NCBI RefSeq assembly: GCF_003646465.1 | Contig: NZ_QZEX01000009.1 | Coordinates: 89,842 to 153,841, forward strand | Reading direction: 5' to 3' | Source: Chachezhania antarctica | Lineage (GTDB): Bacteria; Pseudomonadota; Alphaproteobacteria; Rhodobacterales; Rhodobacteraceae | DNA length: 64,000 nt | Shown here: positions 8,327 through 15,740 of the stretch, in pieces | Layout of the letters: the number at the start of each line of letters is the position of its first letter | Numbering within the stretch: the first letter of the stretch is position 1 | Program-made: the position numbers and the translations under genes | The notes under the pieces: model-generated | What the model was told of the DNA's origin: nothing | Databases searched by the model: none | What the model saw: the letters and a program-made list of their open reading frames with translations, nothing else

Positions 8327-10005
8327 GCCGTCTCAGTGAACCGGACCGGCATGGGCGTCAGCCGTCCGGCATCGATATCGGGAAGCAGGGCGCGTTTCAG
8401 CATCTTTCCAGACGCCGACAGAGGGATCTCGTCCACTTCAAGATAGTATTCCGGCATGTCGTACTTCGACAGTCCCGCCTCAAACAGGTGATGCAGCACC
8501 GACTGCGGATCCAGCGCGCCGTTCTTGGGCATGACCACAAGACACACCTTCTCGCCCAGCCGTTCGTCGCGCACGCCAAGGGCCGCAACGCGTTCGACTC
8601 CGGGATGGCGCATTGTCAGTTGTTCGATCCGCGCGGGGTGAATGTTATGCCCCCCGCGGATGATGATCTCTTTCAACCGGCCGGTCAGCGTAAGGTAGCC
8701 GTCGGCATCCATGCGCCCCAGGTCGCCGGTCATGAACCAGCCATCCGCGTTGAAGGCCCGTTCGGTCGCCGCCTGATCGTCAAAGTAACCCATCATCAGG
8801 CTGGCCCCGCGGCCGCCGACATGGCCGATTTCGCCCGCAGGGAGAACGCGGTTCGGATCGTCGATGGCAAATACTTTCACTTCATAGCCGGGGCAGGACC
8901 GGCCCGATGTGCCCACCACGCGGTCCGGCGTATCGCCCGGGCGCGTGTAGTGATGCGAGCAAGCCTCTGTCATACCATAGCCCGATTGCGGCGTGATACC
9001 CTGACCGATCAGGCGTTCGACCACCCAGGCCGGCACCGCGGCGCCGGAAATCCGGAAGCCCCGGAGGTCGGGCAGCGCCGGTTTCGGGCCGCCGTCGGCT
9101 TCGATTTCTGCCAGCAGATCCATCGCATGGGCCGGGACACCGAACAGGAACGTCGCCTTCAGATCCCGCAGCCTGTTCAGCAGCGGCCTGCCGCGGGGCA
9201 AGTCGTGGATCACCAGCTCTCCGCCCGTCAGAAGCGTCAGCACCAGCGCCCCGAAGCCCAGGTTGTGGCTGAGCGGACCCAGCGAATACGTCACGCTGGT
9301 CGCATCGAACCCCCAGTCGCCGGCCAGCGCACGGGCATTGGCCAGCAGCGTGTTCGACGAGTGCATGACGCCCTTTGGCTCGCCCGTGGTACCGGAGGTG
9401 AAGGCGAGGTAGACGATATCGGTTCCATCGCGGTTTGCTGTGACCTTTTCGGAGCCCAGATCCAGCGCGACCCCAATGTCTTCGGCCGTGCGGGGCGCGG
9501 CGCGGGACAGGACGCAGGTATAGGCCAGGTCGGCCGCTTCGGCAGCCCCTGTCAGGATGTCGTGACGATCCGCATCGGCGCCGAACCCGGCTTCGACGAT
9601 CAGGGCGCGCGCGCGCATGCGGCCTAGCAGTGCGCAGATCTCGCCCACGGTATGATTGCGGTGAAGCGATGGGCACAGGACGAATCCCCCCGCCGCGCAG
9701 GCCGACAGAAGGACAGACACTTCGGCGCGGCTGCTGACCCATGCCGCAACCCGGTCGCCCGGCTTCAGGCCCGCTGTCGCCAGCCGCGCGGCCATGCGGG
9801 CGGACAGATCGGCCAGCGCGCCGTAGGTCAGCGCAATCCCGTGGTCGAGGATAGCGACGCGGTCCGGTTGCTGCGCCGCATGGCGACAGACGCAATCGTA
9901 GATCGTGTCGTCAGACCAGAAACCCGCCCTAGTAAAGTGCTCGACCATGTCGGGCGACAGTCGGGTGAGCATGTTCTGGGGGGAAAGAGGCTGGTCTTCT
10001 GCCAT
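8323..10005 (-). CDS. AMP-dependent acyl-CoA synthetase/ligase
   Basis: A 560-residue member of the ANL superfamily that activates a carboxylate as acyl-AMP and transfers it to CoA. The P-loop motif YLAFTSGTTGEPKGVMHS, the YGMTEACSHHYTRPGD segment, the hinge GRLKEIIIRGGHNIHPARIE and a C-terminal catalytic Lys in SASGKMLKRAL are all present. The style resembles cyclohexanecarboxylate- or 2,3-dihydroxybenzoate-activating enzymes, though the substrate is not assignable. It leads a three-gene operon whose upstream region carries two operator-like palindromes. Confidence 0.88.
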   Translation of the reverse strand: MAEDQPLSPQNMLTRLSPDMVEHFTRAGFWSDDTIYDCVCRHAAQQPDRVAILDHGIALTYGALADLSARMAARLATAGLKPGDRVAAWVSSRAEVSVLLSACAAGGFVLCPSLHRNHTVGEICALLGRMRARALIVEAGFGADADRHDILTGAAEAADLAYTCVLSRAAPRTAEDIGVALDLGSEKVTANRDGTDIVYLAFTSGTTGEPKGVMHSSNTLLANARALAGDWGFDATSVTYSLGPLSHNLGFGALVLTLLTGGELVIHDLPRGRPLLNRLRDLKATFLFGVPAHAMDLLAEIEADGGPKPALPDLRGFRISGAAVPAWVVERLIGQGITPQSGYGMTEACSHHYTRPGDTPDRVVGTSGRSCPGYEVKVFAIDDPNRVLPAGEIGHVGGRGASLMMGYFDDQAATERAFNADGWFMTGDLGRMDADGYLTLTGRLKEIIIRGGHNIHPARIEQLTMRHPGVERVAALGVRDERLGEKVCLVVMPKNGALDPQSVLHHLFEAGLSKYDMPEYYLEVDEIPLSASGKMLKRALLPDIDAGRLTPMPVRFTETA

Positions 10006-10044
10006 CTGGTCCTCTGTTTCAGGATCGGGATAGACCCGAATTTA

Positions 10045-10060
10045 GTTCCATTTCTGGTAC
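10045..10060. promoter_or_regulatory. Operator-like palindrome, site 2 (ligase promoter)
   Basis: On the minus strand this reads GTACCAGAAATGGAAC, the best-matching dyad of the set, with half-sites GTACCA and GTTCCA. It lies 40 bases upstream of the ligase start codon and would overlap its promoter. Confidence 0.55.
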
Positions 10061-10104
10061 TCTAGCACCGGAACCGTTTCAATAACAAAATCTCTCTTTG
10101 GAAA

Positions 10105-10120
10105 ATTCCGTTTCCTGTAC
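10105..10120. promoter_or_regulatory. Operator-like palindrome, site 3 (ligase promoter, distal)
   Basis: On the minus strand this reads GTACAGGAAACGGAAT. It lies 60 bases, centre to centre, from site 2, between the ligase start and the end of the amidase gene. Two sites in one promoter would allow cooperative binding. Confidence 0.5.
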
Positions 10121-10160
10121 GGTTTCAACGCCTAAAAAGTCAGCGTCACCTTGGGCCTGG

Positions 10161-11414
10161 TCAGCCCCTCAGACGCTCCAGATGGCGCGCGGCATCCAGA
10201 AGTCGCACATCCGCCCAGGGCCGCGCGACCAGTTGCACGCCGATCGGCAAACCTGCAATTCCGGCTCCGAAAGGCACGGTCACTGCGGGACAGCGCAGGG
10301 TGCTCCATAACTCCTGAAGACGCGGGTCGCCGGTGCTGGCCAGGCCTTCGGGTGCGACGCCCGGCGTGACGGCCGTCAGAAGAACGTCGCTGCCGCCGAA
10401 CAGTTCGCCAATCCGGGATCGGGCGGTGTCCAGGGCCGCAGCAGAGGTGGAATAGGCAGCGCCGTCCACGTTCTGCCCCCGCGCGAAAACCTCTTGCGAT
10501 TCGGGGCGCGCGCCGTCGATCACGACGGCCCAGCTTTCCATGTTTCCAGCCCTTTCAAAGGCGTTGACCAGTCTGCGGTGGGCGGTCAGGTCCTCGAACC
10601 CCGGCGGCAGGTTGCGCTCCACGACAACGATACCGGCCCGCGCGAACGCGGTGGCCGCGGCTTCAACGATGGCGGCCGCCTCGTCGGACACGGTGTCCCA
10701 CAAGTGGGTCCGGCAAAGCCCGATCGACAACGGCGCATCGGGCGCCACGGGCGATGGGAGATGCATCATCGCGGCGTGGATCTCGGCCAGGTCATCCGCG
10801 GAACGTGCGATGGCGCCGACCGCGTCGAAGCCGTGCGCCGCGGGGAGCATCCCCGACACGGGCCAGGCGCCGTGAGTCGGCTTGAACCCGGCGACACCAC
10901 AGAACGCCGCCGGACGCAGGACGGACCCGCCTGTCTGCGTGCCAAGCGCAAAGGTGGCCATGCCTGCCGCCACCGCTGCCGCCGATCCACTGGAGGAGCC
11001 CCCGGGCGTGCGCCCAGAATCCATAGGGTGACAGGTCGCCGGCGCGGCCGTTCCAGCGAACTCCGCCGTGGCGGTCTTGCCCAGAACGATGGCCCCTGCC
11101 CGGCGTAACCGCGCGACAGAGCCCGCATCAAACGGCGGCACATGCCCGGAATACAGCGCACTGCCGTGTTCGGTCGGCATGTTTGCGGTGTCCAGAACGT
11201 CCTTCACGCCGAAGGGAATCCCGGCCAACCGGCCTTGCGCTCCCGCCGCGGCTTCTTTCAGCGCGGAATCCGCCGCCACATGTACAAAGGCCCCAATCGC
11301 GCCATCCCGGACGGCGATCCGGTCCAAATGCGCCTCGATCACGGCCGGAATGGTCAGACGCCCGGTGGCGATTTCGGTCCGAAGGGTGGCGATGTCGGCT
11401 TGGGTCGGGTCCAT
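10161..11414 (-). CDS. amidase (amidase-signature family)
   Basis: An amide hydrolase with the Ser-cisSer-Lys triad of the amidase-signature family. The Lys lies in GIPFGVKDVLDTANMP, the cis-Ser in RTPGGSSSGSAAAVAAGM and the nucleophile region in GTQTGGSVLRPAAFCGVAGFKPTHG. I chose the ATG at 11414 because GAGG lies six bases before it and because upstream codons run into the operator site; a start at 11510 would add 32 unlikely residues. At 417 residues it is of normal length. Its proximity to the CoA ligase and dioxygenase suggests it releases a carboxylate from an aromatic amide; this is inference. Confidence 0.88.
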   Translation of the reverse strand: MDPTQADIATLRTEIATGRLTIPAVIEAHLDRIAVRDGAIGAFVHVAADSALKEAAAGAQGRLAGIPFGVKDVLDTANMPTEHGSALYSGHVPPFDAGSVARLRRAGAIVLGKTATAEFAGTAAPATCHPMDSGRTPGGSSSGSAAAVAAGMATFALGTQTGGSVLRPAAFCGVAGFKPTHGAWPVSGMLPAAHGFDAVGAIARSADDLAEIHAAMMHLPSPVAPDAPLSIGLCRTHLWDTVSDEAAAIVEAAATAFARAGIVVVERNLPPGFEDLTAHRRLVNAFERAGNMESWAVVIDGARPESQEVFARGQNVDGAAYSTSAAALDTARSRIGELFGGSDVLLTAVTPGVAPEGLASTGDPRLQELWSTLRCPAVTVPFGAGIAGLPIGVQLVARPWADVRLLDAARHLERLRG

Positions 11415-11430
11415 GGATGGCCTCGGGAAT

Positions 11431-11446
11431 GTTCCGTTTCTGGCAC
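11431..11446. promoter_or_regulatory. Operator-like palindrome, site 4 (amidase/XRE divergent region)
   Basis: On the minus strand this reads GTGCCAGAAACGGAAC. It sits in the 150-base divergent region between the amidase and the XRE regulator gene, so one site could control both directions. Confidence 0.55.
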
Positions 11447-11564
11447 GGTTTCCGGCATTTGATCCGCACGCAAGCGAAATGCAACACGCCGTCGGTTCCG
11501 AATTGCCCACGACGCGCGGTTTTGGTTCAGTCTGGGCAACGACACAATGTGAACGGGGTCAGCG

Positions 11565-12470
11565 GTGAGCGTCCAGTACGAAGAAATCGGCAAACGGTTG
11601 CGGGCGTTCCGCCTTGGCTCGGGCATGAGCGCGGAAGAAGTGGCACGGCGGATCGGCATCTCGCGCACCGCGGTCTATCGGTTCGAGAAGGGCGAGGTCG
11701 TCAAGATCGAGGCGCTAACCGGGTTGGCAGACCTGCTGAATGTCTCGCTGGCGACACTGCTGGGGGTCGAGATCGAATACATCCCGTCGGCCGTCACGTA
11801 CTTCGAACGACTGCGGCAGCTGGAGGCCGAGGCGAACCAGATCATCGTGCTGGCGGGGCCGATTTCCTTCCTGCTGGCATCGGATGACTTTCACGAAGCC
11901 CTTGAACGGTTGTTGAAAGAAAGCGTGCCCGAAGGGGCAGATCATCGGGACCGGACCCTGGCAGATATCGACCGGATCGTCGAAATCCTTCATGAAAGAA
12001 AGCGCAATTACCTGGCACGACGGCCTACCGTGGTAAACTTGATGTCGGCCCACGACATCGTGCGCCTGCTGCGGTCGGGCTTCGTGGGCCAACCCTTTGT
12101 GCCCCCTGATGACCTTGAAGAACGCCGCGCCCGCGCCCGGCGCGAAGTGATCCATTTCATCGACCTGATCGAAAGCGAACCGATCGGCATCCAGGTTGGC
12201 CTGATCACCGGTACCCTCCCCCACACCAGCTTTCAGATCTTCCGCAAGGGCGATTCCAAGACGCTGTCGATCAGCCCATTCCGGCTGGGGGAACAGCCCA
12301 ACATCCGGCTGGGGGTGGCTACGATCACCAACACGTCCGAAGCGATCTTGCTGCACGAAGGTATCGTGGACCAGATGTGGCGCGAGGCCCTGAAAGGGCG
12401 GGAAGCCGCGAATTATCTGCGCGGATTGCTGGAAGCCGTAGACCGCGAGAACGGTCACCTTGGGGGGTGA
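11565..12470 (+). CDS. XRE-family transcriptional regulator
   Basis: A 301-residue regulator with an N-terminal helix-turn-helix of the Cro/CI type at about residues 6-62 (IGKRLRAFRLGSGMSAEEVA, then ISRTAVYRFEKGE). A C-terminal region of about 230 residues is not of the cupin or peptidase type and probably senses an effector. The start is the GTG or ATG codon at 11565, which follows the divergent amidase promoter. Five related palindromes flank the surrounding catabolic operons, so this is the most likely local regulator of the dioxygenase, ligase, amidase and TRAP units. Repressor versus activator cannot be told from sequence. Confidence 0.85.
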   Translation: MSVQYEEIGKRLRAFRLGSGMSAEEVARRIGISRTAVYRFEKGEVVKIEALTGLADLLNVSLATLLGVEIEYIPSAVTYFERLRQLEAEANQIIVLAGPISFLLASDDFHEALERLLKESVPEGADHRDRTLADIDRIVEILHERKRNYLARRPTVVNLMSAHDIVRLLRSGFVGQPFVPPDDLEERRARARREVIHFIDLIESEPIGIQVGLITGTLPHTSFQIFRKGDSKTLSISPFRLGEQPNIRLGVATITNTSEAILLHEGIVDQMWREALKGREAANYLRGLLEAVDRENGHLGG

Positions 12471-12579
12471 GAGCTGAATCCAGGGCCTCCATTCTGCACG
12501 AATTTTAGGCAAATTCGCTTACGCATAGGGCGGCGAGACCCCCATGCGCGCCACGGTTGTGGCCCACAAAAGTAAATTC

Positions 12580-12595
12580 GTACCATTTTTGAGAT
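12580..12595. promoter_or_regulatory. Operator-like palindrome, site 5 (TRAP operon promoter)
   Basis: The plus strand reads GTACCATTTTTGAGAT, sharing GTACyATTTTTGA with site 1. It lies about 137 bases upstream of the TAXI binding-protein start, within the 260-base gap after the XRE gene that otherwise contains no recognisable coding sequence. Confidence 0.5.
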
Positions 12596-12731
12596 TTCTC
12601 TGGGCGATAGCCCAATCCTGTGCTTCGCTTGAGGAGAGACATGGATCGTTCATGTCCCACTCCGCCATTCGGAGCCATCGCCCCTGTCGTCATTTCGGTC
12701 GGGGCCAATGACACTCAGACAGGGTTGGAAT

Positions 12732-13721
12732 ATGAAGTTCTCAGCAATTGCCACTACCACCGCGCTTTGCCTTGGTGCCGCGGTCTCGACGCCGGTATCG
12801 GCGCAGGAAATCAACGAATCCGTCTGCGGCGCCAGCCCAGGCGGGCTCTGGTCGCTGGTCGGCGCGGGGCTAGATGCCGCCGTGAAGGAAGAGCGTCCCG
12901 GCTCCACCATCACCTACCAGACGTCATCCGGCGGTCTGGCCAACGTGGTGCAGGTCCAGAAGGGCACCTGCGCGCTTGGCATGGCCAATGACGGCGACCT
13001 GGCTTTCGCCAGCGCCGGGACGGAACCGTTCAAGGAACCGGTCGAGGGCCTGCGCGCCATTGCCGTCCTGTATGACTGGGCGCCGGTCTGGTGGATCGCC
13101 CGCCGCGACTTTGCGGAAAAGTACGGGCTGGAAGACCTGAACGACCTCGTCGAAGCCAAGCCGCCGGTGCGTCTGGTGTTCAACCGCCGCGGCCTTCTGA
13201 CCTCGGCCATCACCGAATCCACGCTGGAGGCGCTTGGCGTCAGCCTTGAGGATGTCGAATCCTGGGGCGGCTCGGTCCAGTTTCAAGCGTCGGGCGAACA
13301 GACAGGCCTGATGCGCGACGGCCGGGTCGATCTGCTGGCCAACACTTTGTTCGAAGGACATTCGTCGCTGGCGCAGATGTCGGAAGCGACCGATCTGAAA
13401 CTGCTGGCGGTGCCCGACGATGCGGCCGCCGCCGTGATCGAGAAGTACAAGCTGAAGCCCTGGACCATCGCAGCCGATGCCAACCCCGGCGGCGACGGTG
13501 ATGTCCAGACGGTGACGACCTCGATCATCCTCTTTGCAACCGAAGACATGGACGACGACGCGGCCTATGCCGTGACCAAGGCGATGCTCGACCATCCGGG
13601 TTCGATGGCGGCCGTCAGCTCGGCCATGTCGCGGTTCACGCCGGAGGGCATGATCGCTCAGGATGTCGTTCCGTTCCATGAAGGCGCACTGCGCGCCTAC
13701 AAGGAAGCCGGGCTCATGTAG
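12732..13721 (+). CDS. TAXI-family TRAP transporter solute-binding protein
   Basis: A 329-residue periplasmic binding protein of the TAXI type. MKFSAIATTTALCLGAAV followed by STPVSAQ is a clear Sec signal peptide; I therefore start at 12732, not at 12708. The mature part begins with SVCGASPGGLWSLVGAGLDAAV, the TAXI pattern. It delivers a solute to the fused TRAP permease encoded next. Upstream lies operator-like site 5, linking import to the aromatic regulon, although the downstream hydroxylase operon may use the same solute. Confidence 0.88.
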   Translation: MKFSAIATTTALCLGAAVSTPVSAQEINESVCGASPGGLWSLVGAGLDAAVKEERPGSTITYQTSSGGLANVVQVQKGTCALGMANDGDLAFASAGTEPFKEPVEGLRAIAVLYDWAPVWWIARRDFAEKYGLEDLNDLVEAKPPVRLVFNRRGLLTSAITESTLEALGVSLEDVESWGGSVQFQASGEQTGLMRDGRVDLLANTLFEGHSSLAQMSEATDLKLLAVPDDAAAAVIEKYKLKPWTIAADANPGGDGDVQTVTTSIILFATEDMDDDAAYAVTKAMLDHPGSMAAVSSAMSRFTPEGMIAQDVVPFHEGALRAYKEAGLM

Positions 13722-13745
13722 CCGGGCCGGTCCCTGCGTGGCTCC

Positions 13746-13761
13746 TCCCCCCGCGCGGGGA
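13746..13761 (+). promoter_or_regulatory. Short GC hairpin between binding-protein and permease genes
   Basis: TCCCC and GGGGA can pair around a six-base loop, in the 76-base gap between the TAXI binding protein and the permease. The stem is only five bases and there is no T tract, so a role in differential expression is tentative. Confidence 0.3.
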
Positions 13762-13797
13762 CCATCCCTTTCCTTCCAGCGCTGTCAGACGAATTGA

Positions 13798-15738
13798 ATG
13801 ACCCAGACCAGCTCCACCCGACTGTCCAGATTGCTTGCCGCGAGTTTCGGCACCGGGCCGCGCCGCACGCTGGACGGATGGCTCGGGCTTGCCGTCAAGG
13901 TCTTCGCGATCCTGACGGCGGTCTACACCGTCTATGCCGCGACGATGTCGACATGGGACGTGCTGGCCCGGACCATCGTCTTTTTGTGTCTGATGCTGAC
14001 ACTGCTGTTCGTCGTCGTGGGATCCGGCCCCAATGCGCGGGCCGACAGGCCCAGCGTGGTCGATTACATCCTGTCCGGCTTCGCGCTGTGCTGCCTTGTC
14101 TTCTTCACAATCGAGATGGACGCCATCGCCCAACGGATCACGCTGTTCGATCCGATGCCGCCCAGCTACTGGATCTTCGGCTACGGTCTGTTGTTCCTGT
14201 CGGTCGAGGCCGCCCGCCGAACGGTCGGCCCGGGTCTGACGACGCTGGTGCTGGTCTTCATGGTCTACAACCTGTGGGGCCATCATTTCGAAGGTCCCCT
14301 GCGGCACGGCCTGATCACCTACGAACATTTCCTTGATGTCACCATGTTCACCACCGACGGCGTCTTCGGCGCGCCGGTTCAGGTGACGGCGACCTATGCG
14401 TTCCTGTTCGTGATGTTCGGCACGCTGCTGGAAAAGGCCGGCGGCGGTGCGTTCTTCTTCGACATCGCGGCTGCGCTGACGGGGCGTCAGACGGGCGGAC
14501 CGGCCAAGGTGTCGGTCGTCAGTTCGGGCCTCTTCGGCATGCTTTCGGGAAGCCCCACGGCAGATGTGGTCACCACCGGATCGGTCACCATCCCGGTGAT
14601 GAAACGTCTGGGCTATTCCCCCACGCTGGCCGGCGCGGTCGAGGTCGCGGCATCGACCGGCGGGTCGATCCTGCCGCCGGTGATGGGCGCCGCCGTCTTC
14701 ATTATGGCCGAGTTCACGGGCATCCCCTACATCTCGATCGTTTTCGCCGCGACGGCCTCCGCGCTTTTGTACTACGCGACCGTGTTCCTTCAGGTCGACC
14801 TGCGGTCGCGGAAGGAAGGCGTGGGCACACTGGACCCGGACACGCTGCCCCGCGCCGGCGCGACACTGCTGAAGGGCTGGACATTCCTTCTGCCGCTCGG
14901 CGTGCTGACCGCAGCGCTGGTCATGCATTACAGCCCGACCTACGTGGCGCTTTACGGCACGGCGGCACTGCTGGTCACTTGGCTCCTGCGCTGGCGCACC
15001 TTCTCGGTCCGGTCACTGCTGGACGGGATCGCGCAGACGACGCTTTCCATGGTGGCCGTGACCGGTGCCTGTGCCGCGGCCGGACTGGTGATCGGCGGAA
15101 TCACGATGACCGGGCTGTCCGGCAAGGTGGCCGAGCTTCTGGTGCTGATCGCAGGTTCCAACGCGCTGCTGACGCTGATCTTTGCCGCGATGATGACGAT
15201 CCTGCTGGGCATGGGCATGCCCACGCCGGCCGCCTATGCGCTGGCGGCGGCGCTGGTCGCACCGACGCTTGTCGCCGACTACGGCTATTCGCTGATGCAG
15301 GCGCACATGTTCCTGCTGTATTTCGCCGTCCTGTCGGCCATGACGCCGCCCGTGGCGGTGGCGGCCTACGCGGCGGCTGGTATCGCCGGGGCGAACCCGA
15401 TCTCCATCGCCGGACAGGCGTGCAAGCTGGCCGTTGCCGCCTTCGTCATGCCCTTCGCCTTCATGTACGCGCCGGGGCTTCTGCTTGAATCCTCGCTGGG
15501 CGGCATCGTGCTGGATATCGCGCGGTCCCTGGTCATGGTCGTCGCCCTCGCCGTCGCCGCCGAAGGGTATTGGCGCCGGACGATACCGCTGGCCGGGCGC
15601 CTTGCACTGGCTCCGGGCGCGGTTGCCATGATCTCGCCCCAGCCGCTGATCGTGCTGGGCGGAATGGCCCTGCTGGGGATCGGCACGTATATGTCATGGA
15701 ACACCCCGGCACATGCCGCGGTCACGGCCAAGGACTGA
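13798..15738 (+). CDS. TRAP transporter permease, fused small and large subunits
   Basis: A 646-residue membrane protein combining the 4-helix DctQ-like and about 12-helix DctM-like parts, as is usual for TAXI systems. Signature stretches are LFGMLSGSPTADVVTTGSVTIP, VAASTGGSILPPVMGAAVF and LGMGMPTPAAYALAAALVAP. It uses an ion gradient to move the bound solute across the inner membrane. It ends two bases before the ATG of the first hydroxylase subunit, which supports one transcript with the eight catabolic genes. Confidence 0.9.
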   Translation: MTQTSSTRLSRLLAASFGTGPRRTLDGWLGLAVKVFAILTAVYTVYAATMSTWDVLARTIVFLCLMLTLLFVVVGSGPNARADRPSVVDYILSGFALCCLVFFTIEMDAIAQRITLFDPMPPSYWIFGYGLLFLSVEAARRTVGPGLTTLVLVFMVYNLWGHHFEGPLRHGLITYEHFLDVTMFTTDGVFGAPVQVTATYAFLFVMFGTLLEKAGGGAFFFDIAAALTGRQTGGPAKVSVVSSGLFGMLSGSPTADVVTTGSVTIPVMKRLGYSPTLAGAVEVAASTGGSILPPVMGAAVFIMAEFTGIPYISIVFAATASALLYYATVFLQVDLRSRKEGVGTLDPDTLPRAGATLLKGWTFLLPLGVLTAALVMHYSPTYVALYGTAALLVTWLLRWRTFSVRSLLDGIAQTTLSMVAVTGACAAAGLVIGGITMTGLSGKVAELLVLIAGSNALLTLIFAAMMTILLGMGMPTPAAYALAAALVAPTLVADYGYSLMQAHMFLLYFAVLSAMTPPVAVAAYAAAGIAGANPISIAGQACKLAVAAFVMPFAFMYAPGLLLESSLGGIVLDIARSLVMVVALAVAAEGYWRRTIPLAGRLALAPGAVAMISPQPLIVLGGMALLGIGTYMSWNTPAHAAVTAKD

Positions 15739-15740
15739 TC

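Noticed and set aside
11565-12470. XRE gene as a prophage repressor
   Set aside because: No phage genes are nearby, and the palindromes and catabolic neighbours point to a metabolic regulator.
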